61,766 nt of DNA from Actinomycetota bacterium (GTDB taxonomy: Bacteria > Actinomycetota > Acidimicrobiia > Acidimicrobiales > AC-14). Shown one piece after another: positions 22,302-30,183 of the stretch. The translations under genes and the position numbers were made by a program. Below the pieces are notes generated by a model. The model was given only the letters and a program-made list of their open reading frames with translations, did not search any database and had not been told where the DNA came from. How positions within the stretch are numbered: position 1 is the stretch's first letter; each line of letters opens with the position of its first letter. The stretch lies in assembly GCA_040754375.1 (NCBI GenBank), contig JBFMCT010000017.1, forward strand, positions 1-61,766. The letters are read 5' to 3'.

Positions 22302-24658
22302 GGCGGCCCGGCCGATGTGGTCGGCGTGGTTGGCGGCACGGTCGTGGGCACCGTGGGCGGCACGGTCGTGGGGATCGGGAACGAGAACGTGGGGGGTGGC
22401 CGGCGGGGCTGGGTCACCGGCGGGCGGGTGAGCGGCGGGGCGACGGGCGTCCGAGGTGCGGTCGTGGTCGGCGACGGGCCGGTGGTGGGCGGGGCGGGTG
22501 CCGGCGACTCGAACAGCGGGGCCGGGGGAGGGGCGGTGGTGGGTGGCGGCGCGGGCTGGACGAAGTCGGTCAGGTTGAGAAGGGGGGCGGCCTCGGTCAT
22601 GTAGGCCTTCCACGTGGGGGCCGGCAGGGTGCCGCCGTAGACGCGGGCCAGGCCCTTGACGTTGGTCAGGGGCCGGCGGGAGTCGGAGTAGCCCATCCAG
22701 ATGGCCGTCGAGAGCTGGGGGGTGTAACCCACGAACCAGGCGTCACCGAAGTCCTCGCTCGTGCCCGTCTTGCCGGCGGTCCCGTTGGGCCGACCGATGT
22801 CGGCCCCCGTCCCCGTCCCGGCGCTGATCGTACGGGCCAGGACCTGGTTGACCTGGTCGGCCAGGGGCTGGGCCAGCACCTGGCGGCCCTTGCGGTTCTT
22901 CACGTCCTCCAGGACCGTCCCGTCGGGCTCCTCGACCCGGACCACGGGGGAGGGCGCCACCAGAGACCCGCGGTTGGCGAAGGTGCCGTAGGCCGACGCC
23001 ATGTCGAGGGGGGACACCTCGGCCGCCCCCAGGGTCAGCGACGGCCCGTAGGCCTGGCCGTTGGGCTGCACCCCGTCGGGGCTGATCATCGTCAGGCCCA
23101 GGCGGTGGGCGGCCTCGGCCGTGTCCTTGACGCCGACGTCCTGCACGAGCTGGGCGTAGACCGTGTTCACCGACAAGGCCGTGGCCTGGCTGAGGGTCAG
23201 GCTGCCGTAACCGGCGCTCTCGACGTTGCTGACGGTGCAGCCCGCCTGGGCGCCGCCCGTGCAGTTGGGGAAGCGGTAGGTCGACGGCCCCGAGTAGACC
23301 TTGTCGACGCTGATGCCCTCCTCAAGAGCGCGGGCCAAGGTAATGGGCTTGAAGGCCGAGCCGGGCTGGCGACCAGTGCCGCCGCCGGGGACGCAGAAGG
23401 GCTCGCCGTCGCGCGGGGGAGTGGGGTTGGGGCAGTTGCCCAGGGCGAGGTTGACCTCCGAACGGCTGAAGTCGCGCCCTCCGATCAGAGCCCGGACCAG
23501 GCCCGTGCTCGGTTCGACCGAGACCAAGGACATCTCCAAGGGGGCGGTCGTACCCCGCAGCGCCTCGTTGACCGCGGCCTCAGCCATGGCCTGGAGCTCG
23601 GGGTTGATCGACGTGTACACCTGGAGCCCGCCCCGGTAGACCTTCTCGTCGCCGTAGCGGGCCACCAGGTAGCGGCGGACGTAGTCGACGAAGTAGGGGT
23701 GCTCGGACTGCTGGTCGAGGTGGGGGTGGACGACGGTCGCCGGCCCGCTGGGCTCGAAGTTGACGTCGCGCAGGAACAGCCTCTCGGCCACGGCCTCGTC
23801 GTGCTGGGCCTGGTTGATGCGGCCCTGGTCGAGCATCTGGCCCAGCACCCTGACCCGCACCTGCTCGGCTCCCGCCGGGTTGGAACGGGGGTCGTTGACG
23901 CTCGGGAGCTGGATGAGCCCGGCCAGCAGGGCCGCCTCCGAGATGGTGAGGTCGTTGACCGGCTTGCGGAAGTAGGACTGCGACGCCGCTCCCACCCCGT
24001 AGGCCCCGCCCCCGAGGTACACCCGGTCCAGGTAGCGGTAGAGGATCTCGTCCTTGGTCATCTCCTTCTCGACCCGCCGGGCCAGCGCCGCCTCCCGCAG
24101 CTTGCGGTCGAGGGTCTTGTCGGGCGTGAGGTAGAGCATGCGGACGTACTGCTGGGTGATGGTCGAGGCGCCCTCGATGTAGCCGCCCCCGGTGATGTCG
24201 GCCCAGATGGCTCGGAGGATGGCCCGGTCGTCGACCCCGTTGTGGGAGTAGAAGCGCCGGTCCTCGGCGGCCACGACCGCGTCCTTGAGCACCTGGGGGA
24301 TGTCCTGCTGGCTGACGGGCAGGCTCAGGTCGAACTCCCGCAGCAGGGCGATCTGGCGGCCCCCCTCGTCGTAGACGCGGGTGATGCCTGAGACCACGGA
24401 GGGCCGTTCGTCGGGGAGTGAGCCCGCGAGCAGGCCCTTGTAGGTGCTGTAGAGGATGAGCACGACCACCACGGGGACCAGGACGCCGGCGACCACCGCG
24501 GCCAGTGCGATCTTCGCCAGCCACGAACGGCCGTCGCCGTCGTCGCGGCCGTAGCCGTGGGGGTTGCGGTCCCACTGCCCAGCCGGGCGGGGCTGCCACT
24601 GGGTGGGGGCCTCGGGCGGGAGCCACTGGGTGTAGCCGGGCTGGGGGGGGCTCAACAC
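22298..24658 (-). CDS. Class A penicillin-binding protein (glycosyltransferase-transpeptidase)
   Basis: 786 residues from GTG 24658. A cytoplasmic Pro/Gln-rich tail is followed by a membrane anchor (AKIALAAVVAGVLVPVVVVL). The GT51 domain has AAEDRRFYSHNGVD (catalytic Glu) and GASTITQQYVRMLYL. The transpeptidase domain has the active-site Ser434 in SAFKPI, SVN, and KTGTSEDFGDAWFVGYTP. The tail after ~710 is Pro/Thr-rich and low complexity. It polymerises and cross-links peptidoglycan outside the membrane, like PonA of mycobacteria. The small membrane protein downstream overlaps it. Confidence 0.95.
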   Translation of the reverse strand: MLSPPQPGYTQWLPPEAPTQWQPRPAGQWDRNPHGYGRDDGDGRSWLAKIALAAVVAGVLVPVVVVLILYSTYKGLLAGSLPDERPSVVSGITRVYDEGGRQIALLREFDLSLPVSQQDIPQVLKDAVVAAEDRRFYSHNGVDDRAILRAIWADITGGGYIEGASTITQQYVRMLYLTPDKTLDRKLREAALARRVEKEMTKDEILYRYLDRVYLGGGAYGVGAASQSYFRKPVNDLTISEAALLAGLIQLPSVNDPRSNPAGAEQVRVRVLGQMLDQGRINQAQHDEAVAERLFLRDVNFEPSGPATVVHPHLDQQSEHPYFVDYVRRYLVARYGDEKVYRGGLQVYTSINPELQAMAEAAVNEALRGTTAPLEMSLVSVEPSTGLVRALIGGRDFSRSEVNLALGNCPNPTPPRDGEPFCVPGGGTGRQPGSAFKPITLARALEEGISVDKVYSGPSTYRFPNCTGGAQAGCTVSNVESAGYGSLTLSQATALSVNTVYAQLVQDVGVKDTAEAAHRLGLTMISPDGVQPNGQAYGPSLTLGAAEVSPLDMASAYGTFANRGSLVAPSPVVRVEEPDGTVLEDVKNRKGRQVLAQPLADQVNQVLARTISAGTGTGADIGRPNGTAGKTGTSEDFGDAWFVGYTPQLSTAIWMGYSDSRRPLTNVKGLARVYGGTLPAPTWKAYMTEAAPLLNLTDFVQPAPPPTTAPPPAPLFESPAPAPPTTGPSPTTTAPRTPVAPPLTRPPVTQPRRPPPTFSFPIPTTVPPTVPTTVPPTTPTTSAGPP

Positions 24659-24811
24659 GGCTGTGCCGGGCGAGCAGTCGGGAAGTCTGCGTCGTGGAAG
24701 TTCATGTGGTGACGGTCGTACCCCTCCGTCGGCGCCGGGTTAACTCCGAACGGGACGTTCCTAACCTACCGCCCCCCGTCGCGCCGGCCCCCGCGCCCTC
24801 CACGGGCCGGG
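24659..24811 (-). promoter_or_regulatory. 153-bp intergenic region upstream of the PBP gene
   Basis: On the minus strand this is relatively A+T-rich around 24740-24770 (GGTTAGGAACG, GAGTTAAC), so it probably holds the PBP promoter, but I cannot place -35/-10 boxes with confidence. Confidence 0.3.
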
Positions 24812-26146
24812 CTACGGCCGTTCCAACCGGTCTCGAACGGTGCGGAACCGGTCGAGCGTGCGCAGGTCGTCGAGGTCTGGGTCGCCGTCGACCAGGGCTG
24901 TATCCGCGAACCCCAGGTCGCCGGCGCGCGCTAGCCAGTCGAGGGCGGCGTCGCCGTGGCCCGCCCGGGCGTGGCTGCAAGCCAGGTTGTAGGCGATCTC
25001 GCCCCGGCCCCCGTCGTCCGACGACGCCAGCGCCCGCTCCCCGGCGGCCACCGCTTCGGCGTAGTGCCCGACGCCGTGGAGGTGGACCGCGAACCGGGCC
25101 GCAGCCGCCGCTCCCGGCCCACCGGGCGCCAGCAACCGGTCGGTCAGCTCCCCGGCCAGCCCGGACCGGGCCAGGGCGTCGGCCAGCACGTGGGGGGCCG
25201 GGCCCTGGCCACCGGCCTGGTAGCCGGCGACGACGTGGTCGAGGGCCGCGCCGGTCTCGGAGGCGTCGAGGTCGAGGGCGGCCAACAGGAAGGGGTCGGG
25301 CGAGTGGCCCGAGGGGAACCGGGCCAGCGTGGCGCGGGCGCCGGCCGCGTCGCCGCCGGCCAGCCGGGACCAGGCCAGCAGTTCGGTGGCCCGGGCCATC
25401 ACCTGGGCCGAGGGCCGGTCGGCCAGCACGCCCTGGGCGGCCTGGGCGCCGCCCGCCACGTCGCCCGTGCGCATGGCCGCCCACCCCTGGTCGAGCCGCT
25501 CGGCCAGTCCCTGGTTGCGCCCGGCCGTGAGCTGGCCCACGTTCATGGCCAGGAAGAAACCGGCGAACAGGGCGCCGAACACGTACCCCTGGGTGTAGGC
25601 GAACAGCCCGGCGGCCGCGGCCACGACCGCCGATACCAGGTGGGCGGGGCGCAGGCCGTCGCCTTTGGTGGCCAGTGAGAACAGGGCGGCCGAGACCCGG
25701 CCCCCGTCGAGGGGCAGGACGGGGAGCAGGTTGAGCACCGACCAGGCCAGGTTCACCCAGACGACGTCGGTCAGCAGGGCAGCTTCGGTAGTGGACAGGC
25801 CCTCGCTGCTGCGGCCCAGCCACAGGGCCGGTAGACCCAGCAGGAGCAGCCCGGTCAGGGGACCGACCAGACTGACCACCAGGTCTCGACGGGGGGAGAG
25901 GGCACCATGGGCCGACGTGAGCCCACCCATGCCCTGCAGGACGATCGACGGGCTCTGGCCGAACCAGCGGAAGGCCACGGCGTGGCCCAGCTCGTGGAGG
26001 AGCACCGAGCCGGTGACGATCAGGACCCACGTGACCAGCAGTGCACCGCTGCGCGCCCCCAGGCCCAGCAGGACGGCCACGAGCAGGAAGGTGACCTCGA
26101 TGCGGACAGGGATGCCCCTGATCCGGAAGCTGAGACCGTGGCCCAC
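24812..26146 (-). CDS. Site-2-protease-like M50 metallopeptidase with C-terminal repeat domain
   Basis: 444 residues. The N-terminal ~210 residues are a membrane peptidase: zinc motif HELGH at residues 51-55 in the second membrane segment, and the third ligand region NLLPVLPLDGGRV around residue 160. Membrane segments are visible on both sides. The remaining ~230 residues are Ala/Leu-rich helical repeats like tetratricopeptide repeats (for example YNLACSHARAGHGDAALDWL). M50 proteins cleave substrates within the membrane, often in signalling. The repeat domain probably binds a partner. No PDZ or CBS domain is seen. Confidence 0.88.
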   Translation of the reverse strand: MGHGLSFRIRGIPVRIEVTFLLVAVLLGLGARSGALLVTWVLIVTGSVLLHELGHAVAFRWFGQSPSIVLQGMGGLTSAHGALSPRRDLVVSLVGPLTGLLLLGLPALWLGRSSEGLSTTEAALLTDVVWVNLAWSVLNLLPVLPLDGGRVSAALFSLATKGDGLRPAHLVSAVVAAAAGLFAYTQGYVFGALFAGFFLAMNVGQLTAGRNQGLAERLDQGWAAMRTGDVAGGAQAAQGVLADRPSAQVMARATELLAWSRLAGGDAAGARATLARFPSGHSPDPFLLAALDLDASETGAALDHVVAGYQAGGQGPAPHVLADALARSGLAGELTDRLLAPGGPGAAAAARFAVHLHGVGHYAEAVAAGERALASSDDGGRGEIAYNLACSHARAGHGDAALDWLARAGDLGFADTALVDGDPDLDDLRTLDRFRTVRDRLERP

Positions 26147-26192
26147 GGCCGCTCAGGCTAGGTGGCGGGGGTAGGAGCGGCCGCCGTGGTAG

Positions 26193-26528
26193 TCAGCGCC
26201 CGAGGAACCGGCGCCACATGGGCTTGCGCCGCTCGGTGCGGCTCATCTCCTCGAGGATCTCGCGGCCGGCGGCGTTGACGATGTCCTCGGCCGCGTCGAG
26301 CAGCTCAGCCGCGCCCTGGCCCAGACCGGGAGGCTCCTCGGGGGTGGGCGGGGTGATGAGCGACCCGTACGTCCAGTTGACGTCGGCCATGCGCAGCTCG
26401 AAACCCTCGCAGTTCTCGGGGCAGCGCCATGGAGCCTCGGGGGCCAGGTCGAGGTTGCACTTACGGACGGTCTCGCCCGTGCGGTAGGTGCGGGTCTCGT
26501 AGTTCTTGCAGTCGGTGCGCATCGGCAT
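26193..26528 (-). CDS. Small Cys-containing protein of unknown function
   Basis: 111 residues from ATG 26528. The N-terminal half has four Cys (7, 24, 36 and 40: CX16CX11CX3C) in DCKNYETRTYRTGETVRKC and APWRCPENCEGFELR, which could bind zinc or an Fe-S cluster. The C-terminal half is acidic then basic and probably helical (GQGAAELLDAAEDIVNAAG). I do not recognise a family. It lies 46 nt downstream of the M50 gene start region on the same strand and upstream of whiB7 in divergent orientation. Confidence 0.7.
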   Translation of the reverse strand: MPMRTDCKNYETRTYRTGETVRKCNLDLAPEAPWRCPENCEGFELRMADVNWTYGSLITPPTPEEPPGLGQGAAELLDAAEDIVNAAGREILEEMSRTERRKPMWRRFLGR

Positions 26529-26595
26529 AGCCCGGCCATTTTCCCACGGCCGGGCCGGTATGCGGGGGGCGGGCGCGCACCCGGCGGTAATTCGG

Positions 26596-26624
26596 TTGAC
26601 GTACGGGCCGATGGGGGGCACCAT
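26596..26624 (+). promoter_or_regulatory. Candidate whiB7 promoter with A+T-rich element upstream of -35
   Basis: TTGACG at 26596-26601 and CACCAT at 26619-26624 are 17 nt apart. TAATT lies four bases before the -35 box. WhiB7 proteins activate promoters that carry an A+T-rich stretch just upstream of -35, so this would fit autoactivation. The -10 is weak. Confidence 0.5.
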
Positions 26625-26690
26625 GGGGCCGGAGCCATGGGAAGCGGCTCCCCGTCCACCACGGGCGGCATCACGAGCGAGAGGTAGCCA

Positions 26691-26849
26691 GTGACCGGTC
26701 AGGCGTATCAAGGCAAGCCGTGGGTTTGCGTTGGCCTCACCGCGCTCACGGGCGAGGCCATGGGTTCGTGCATTACCACCGTGTCGTCGTTCCGCGACGA
26801 CCACGTGAACGGGTGGCTGATGGGCACGGGAGAAGATCCCCCGGGATAG
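26691..26849 (+). CDS. Upstream ORF in the whiB7 leader
   Basis: 52 codons from GTG 26691 to TAG 26847-26849, with a GAGAGG purine stretch just upstream. It starts VTGQAYQGKPWVCVGLTAL and shows no family similarity. Position in the 5' leader, ahead of an intrinsic terminator, matches the arrangement in mycobacterial and streptomycete whiB7 genes, where slow translation of a uORF prevents premature termination. It is probably regulatory rather than a functional protein. Confidence 0.55.
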   Translation: MTGQAYQGKPWVCVGLTALTGEAMGSCITTVSSFRDDHVNGWLMGTGEDPPG

Positions 26850-26910
26850 ATCTCCGACTCCTTCTTCGAAGAAGTGCCCAAAGGCCGCCGGGAACCCCCG
26901 GCGGCTTTTT
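26821..26910 (+). terminator. Intrinsic terminator and competing hairpins in the whiB7 leader (attenuator)
   Basis: A perfect 9-bp stem GCCGCCGGG (26884-26892) / CCCGGCGGC (26897-26905) with loop AACC and TTTTT at 26906-26910 lies only 29 nt before the whiB7 start. Upstream are TGGGCAC (26821-26827) paired with GTGCCCA (26874-26880), and the palindrome CTTCTTCGAAGAAG (26861-26874), which share bases and would exclude each other. CCCGG within the uORF end could also pair with the terminator's left arm. Confidence 0.85.
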
Positions 26911-26939
26911 CGTTTCCGTACAACAGAGAGGGCAGAGCG

Positions 26940-27236
26940 ATGCTCGCCGAGAGGTGGGAACAAGACGAGGAGACCGTAAGAGAGCTGGCCCTGTGCCGCG
27001 ACGGCACGGGGGAGCTCACCGCGCTTTTCTTCTCCGAGCAGCTCGACGACATCGCCCGTGCCAAGGCGGTCTGTGGGGAGTGCCCGGTGCGGGAGGCGTG
27101 CTTCGAGGGGGCCCTGGCCCGCCGCGAGCCCTACGGGGTGTGGGGCGGGCGCCTGTTCTTCAAGGGCAAGGTGCTGGCCTTCAAGCGGCCCCGGGGACGC
27201 CCGCCCAAGAACGCCCCGGCGGCCATGACCGCCTGA
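26940..27236 (+). CDS. whiB7: WhiB7-type transcriptional regulator
   Basis: 98 residues from ATG 26940. The [4Fe-4S] ligands are Cys19, Cys45, Cys48 and Cys54 (CX2CX5C). The WhiB7 signature follows: EPYGVWGG and a C-terminal AT-hook, KRPRGRPPK. These features separate WhiB7 from other Wbl proteins. WhiB7 binds the primary sigma factor and activates intrinsic antibiotic-resistance genes when translation is impaired. The leader with uORF and terminator supports the same mode of control. Length matches the family. Confidence 0.92.
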   Translation: MLAERWEQDEETVRELALCRDGTGELTALFFSEQLDDIARAKAVCGECPVREACFEGALARREPYGVWGGRLFFKGKVLAFKRPRGRPPKNAPAAMTA

Positions 27237-27240
27237 GCTC

Positions 27241-27270
27241 CCGGCGGACCGGCACGGGCCGGTCCGCCGG
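27241..27270 (+). terminator. Strong GC hairpin after whiB7
   Basis: A perfect 13-bp stem CCGGCGGACCGGC / GCCGGTCCGCCGG with loop ACGG begins 4 nt after the whiB7 stop. No T tract follows; actinobacterial terminators often lack one. Confidence 0.7.
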
Positions 27271-27472
27271 CAGGCGTCCTCGGGGGCGACCCTGATGGCT
27301 GGCCGGGGCGTGGGTCCCGGCTGGCCTGGGGTGCGGCGGTCGCCCCCGCAATCGGCACCGTAAGGCCAACGGGTGTCGGGCGGGGGTCCGCCCGCGGGCC
27401 GGGCGGTGAACGGCCGATGAACCCTGGGGTGCGTCTCGTTACGGCCGCCTCCTGGCCGGGTAGGCCGAGGGG
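27271..27472. other. Intergenic stretch of about 200 bp, nothing recognised
   Basis: GC-rich, with no convincing frame, RNA or promoter. GTTACG and similar short A+T patches near 27438 might belong to a promoter for the small protein at 27473. Confidence 0.4.
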
Positions 27473-27667
27473 ATGGCCCAGGACAACCCACCCCAGGACG
27501 AGCAGCTCGAGCAGGTCGACCGCAAGCTGGCCGAGGCTGAGGAGGCGGCTGAGGATATGGGCGGCGAGCTCGGGGACTTCGGGGACCTGACCGGCCCCCG
27601 CTACCACGAGAGCGGTGACCGGCGCTCACAGGAGCTCGACGACCAGACCATCACCCCGCCCGGTTGA
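27473..27667 (+). CDS. Small acidic protein of unknown function
   Basis: 64 residues from ATG 27473: highly charged, helical in the middle (QLEQVDRKLAEAEEAAEDMG) and ending in QELDDQTITPPG. Codon use and a clean start suggest a real gene. No signal peptide or membrane segment. An 8-bp hairpin (27668-27675 / 27687-27694) follows and may end transcription from both sides, since the next gene is convergent. Confidence 0.6.
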   Translation: MAQDNPPQDEQLEQVDRKLAEAEEAAEDMGGELGDFGDLTGPRYHESGDRRSQELDDQTITPPG

Positions 27668-27675
27668 CCAGCCGG

Positions 27676-28485
27676 CTACGGGCAGCCCGGCTGGCCGGGC
27701 ACCACGGGCCGGAAGGACACCGACCACTGCGACCCGCCGAAGACCCAGGGCGTGCGGGCGTTGGCCTGCTGGAGGGCGCCCAGGAGCACGGGCACGTCGG
27801 CGCCCTCCACGAGGGTGCACGGCCAGTTGCCGGCTGTGGCCGGGGCCGCCGCCAGCGGCCAGGGGGCCGGCGTCTGAGGGATCTCGGGCTCGGGGGTGTA
27901 AGGCCCGACGACGACCACGGCCACCTCCGAGGGCGCCCACAGCTCCTCGCCCGGGGGCAGGGCGTTGACGGCGTCGACGAGCTCGCTGAGCGCCCGGCGG
28001 TTGGCGACCTGGGCATCGGTGAGCCCCGGGCCCTCGTCGGCTATCCCCAGGGCGTTGGCCGAGTGGGCGAAGGACCTCCCGTTGGCCTCGATCGTCACCG
28101 TGGTGTCGGGGGCGTCGGCCACCGGGGGACGGCCGAAGTCGACCGGCCCGGCCAGCAACCCCAGACGGTCGGCCTCGGCCACCAGGCGGTCGACCTGGGC
28201 CGCACCGATCTTCACTGACTGGAGGGCGGCGATGGCCGGGCCCGGGTAGATGGCCAGCACCGGGGCGGGGGTGAGCACCGTGCCGTCGCCCATCACGGTG
28301 GCGATGGGCACGTTGCCCAGGGCCACGTCGACCGGGACGAACCCCCCGGCCACCGTGACCTGGATGACCACCTCGTCGGCCCCCTGGGGGCGCGAGGGCG
28401 AGGAACCGACGGTCTCGTCCCCACTGCCGCAGGCGGTGGCGACGAGGGCGAGCCCGGCGATGAGGGCGGGGATCCTGAGCGTCAT
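27676..28485 (-). CDS. Putative lipoprotein of unknown function
   Basis: 269 residues from ATG 28485. The signal sequence MTLRIPALIAGLALVATAC has a lipobox (ATAC) with the lipid-modified Cys at position 19. The mature part has a Ser/Gly-rich spacer and a domain with VVIQVTVAGGFVPVDVALGN and LQSVKIGAAQVDRLVAEADR, a pattern I know from uncharacterised actinobacterial lipoproteins. It should sit on the outside of the membrane. It is divergent from the radical SAM gene, with 84 bp between them. Confidence 0.8.
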   Translation of the reverse strand: MTLRIPALIAGLALVATACGSGDETVGSSPSRPQGADEVVIQVTVAGGFVPVDVALGNVPIATVMGDGTVLTPAPVLAIYPGPAIAALQSVKIGAAQVDRLVAEADRLGLLAGPVDFGRPPVADAPDTTVTIEANGRSFAHSANALGIADEGPGLTDAQVANRRALSELVDAVNALPPGEELWAPSEVAVVVVGPYTPEPEIPQTPAPWPLAAAPATAGNWPCTLVEGADVPVLLGALQQANARTPWVFGGSQWSVSFRPVVPGQPGCP

Positions 28486-28569
28486 GGCTGTTGGACGGCG
28501 GGCCGAGCCCGCAGGTTCCCGGGTGCGGGGTAGAACATACGTTCGCCTGAGGGGGTAGGATGGTCGGCC

Positions 28570-30141
28570 GTGGCCCCTCCCGGCGAACTGCGCTGGCCCC
28601 TGGCCCCCGGCGCCCGGACGGGCGGCGGGACGGGCGACCCAGCCGGCGAGGAGGGCCAGGGCGCCCTGTTCGAGGGGGTGGAGCGCCACGTCGGCAGAGG
28701 CGAGTACCGGGGCATGGAGTTCCTCCACGTCAACGCCCGGCGCATCGTCAACGAGGTGCCTGCCGCCTCCCGCGTGCCCTTCCGCTTCACGATCAATGCC
28801 TACCGCGGATGCTCCCACGCGTGCACCTACTGCCTGGCGCCGGCGACGCCGGTCCTCATGGCCGACGGTCACACCCGCCCGATCAGCGCCCTCCGAGTGG
28901 GCGACGCCGTCGTGGGCACCGCCCCCGACCGAAGGCGCCGACGGCTGGTCGCGACCGTGGTCCGGGCCCACTGGGAGACGGTCGAGACCGCGTACCGCGT
29001 CACCCTCGAGGACGGCACCGCGCTGGTGGCCGGCGGGGACCACCGGTTCCTCACCGAGGCGGGCTGGGGGTACGTCACCGCCGCCGAGAAGGTCGAGGGC
29101 CACCGCCCGCACCTGACGACGTCGAGCGCGTTGCTCGGGCCCGGGGAACCGGAGCGGGCCGGTGCTGACAGCGGGGCCGTCCTCGGGAGGACCGTCGAGG
29201 GCGGGGCGGGGCGCCGGGTCGTGGCCGTCGAGGCCCTCGGGGCCCGGATGCCCATGTACGACATCACGACGGGCACCGGTGACTTCGTGGCCGACGAGGT
29301 CGTGAGCCACAACTGCTTCGCCCGACCTACCCACGAGTTCCTAGGGCTCAACGCGGGCGACGACTTCGAGCGCCGCATCGTCGTCAAGGTCAACGCCGTG
29401 GAGCGGCTGCGGGCCGAGCTGGCCCCGTCACGCTGGGCTGGCCACCACATCGCCATGGGGACCAACACCGATCCTTACCAGCGGTGCGAGGCCAAGTACC
29501 GCCTCACCCGGGGCATCGTCGGCGAGCTGGTGCGGGCCGCCAACCCGTTCTCGGTGCTCACCAAGTCGTCGCTGGTGCTGCGCGACCTCGACGTGATGGC
29601 CGAGGCCGCCCGGGCCGGGCTGGTCAGGGTCAACTTCTCGATCGGCACTCTCGACGACGAGGTCTGGAAGCTCACCGAGCCGGGCACCCCCCACCCCCGG
29701 CGCCGGGTGGAGGCCATGGCCCGGCTGGTGGAGGCGGGCGTGCCGTGCGGGGTGCTGGTGGCCCCGGTGCTGCCAGGGCTGTCCGACGGGCCCGGCTCGC
29801 TCGAGGAGGTAGTGAGGGCGTGCGTGGCCGCCGGGGCCGCCTCGGTCACCCCGATCCTGCTCCACCTGCGGCCCGGCGTACGTGAGCACTATGTGGCCTG
29901 GCTGGCAGGGGCCCGTCCCGACCTGGTGGCCGAGTGCGAGCGCCTCTACCCGCGCGCCTACGCCCCCAAGGCCCGCCAGGAGGCGCTGGCCCGCTACGTG
30001 GCCGACCTGGTGGCTCGCCACGGGGGCCACCCGCCATCGCCCGGTAGCCGCCGCTCGGCCCCCCGCCCGCGGCCGGTGGGTGGCCGCCCGGCTGCTGGAG
30101 CTGGCCGGACGGTTCCCCACCAGCTCGGGTTGGGACTGTGA
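28570..30141 (+). CDS. Intein-containing Rv2578c-family radical SAM protein
   Basis: 523 residues from GTG 28570, encoding a precursor. The host protein is a radical SAM enzyme of the Rv2578c/SplB-like type: N-extein FRFTINAYRGCSHACTY, C-extein CFARPTHEFLGL, so splicing restores the CX3CX2C cluster motif. GTNTDPYQRCEAKYRLTRG, PFSVLTKSSLVLRD and SIGTLDDEVWKLTEPGTPHP are conserved in the family. Substrate unknown; the SplB resemblance suggests DNA or nucleotide chemistry, but this is weak. The mature enzyme would have 362 residues. Unspliced precursor cannot bind its cluster, so splicing is needed for activity. Confidence 0.9.
   Translation: MAPPGELRWPLAPGARTGGGTGDPAGEEGQGALFEGVERHVGRGEYRGMEFLHVNARRIVNEVPAASRVPFRFTINAYRGCSHACTYCLAPATPVLMADGHTRPISALRVGDAVVGTAPDRRRRRLVATVVRAHWETVETAYRVTLEDGTALVAGGDHRFLTEAGWGYVTAAEKVEGHRPHLTTSSALLGPGEPERAGADSGAVLGRTVEGGAGRRVVAVEALGARMPMYDITTGTGDFVADEVVSHNCFARPTHEFLGLNAGDDFERRIVVKVNAVERLRAELAPSRWAGHHIAMGTNTDPYQRCEAKYRLTRGIVGELVRAANPFSVLTKSSLVLRDLDVMAEAARAGLVRVNFSIGTLDDEVWKLTEPGTPHPRRRVEAMARLVEAGVPCGVLVAPVLPGLSDGPGSLEEVVRACVAAGAASVTPILLHLRPGVREHYVAWLAGARPDLVAECERLYPRAYAPKARQEALARYVADLVARHGGHPPSPGSRRSAPRPRPVGGRPAAGAGRTVPHQLGLGL
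28831..29313 (+). mobile_element. 161-residue mini-intein in the radical SAM cluster motif
   Basis: Intein residues are 88-248 of the precursor. Block A: CLAPATPVLMADGHTRPISA with Cys1. Block B: VAGGDHRFLTEAGW with its His. Blocks F/G: YDITTGTGDFVADEVVSHN ending in His-Asn, followed by Cys+1. The space between B and F is short, so no homing endonuclease is present. Insertion is at the third Cys of the radical SAM motif. Confidence 0.95.
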
Positions 30142-30183
30142 CGCCCCTGTTCAGCCGGGCACCTTCGTTCCTAGGATCCCGGT

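Noticed and set aside
22302-22613. Upstream extension of the 94-residue membrane protein
   Set aside because: It is His/Pro/Ala-rich and antiphase to the PBP tail; the GTGA overlap start is more likely.
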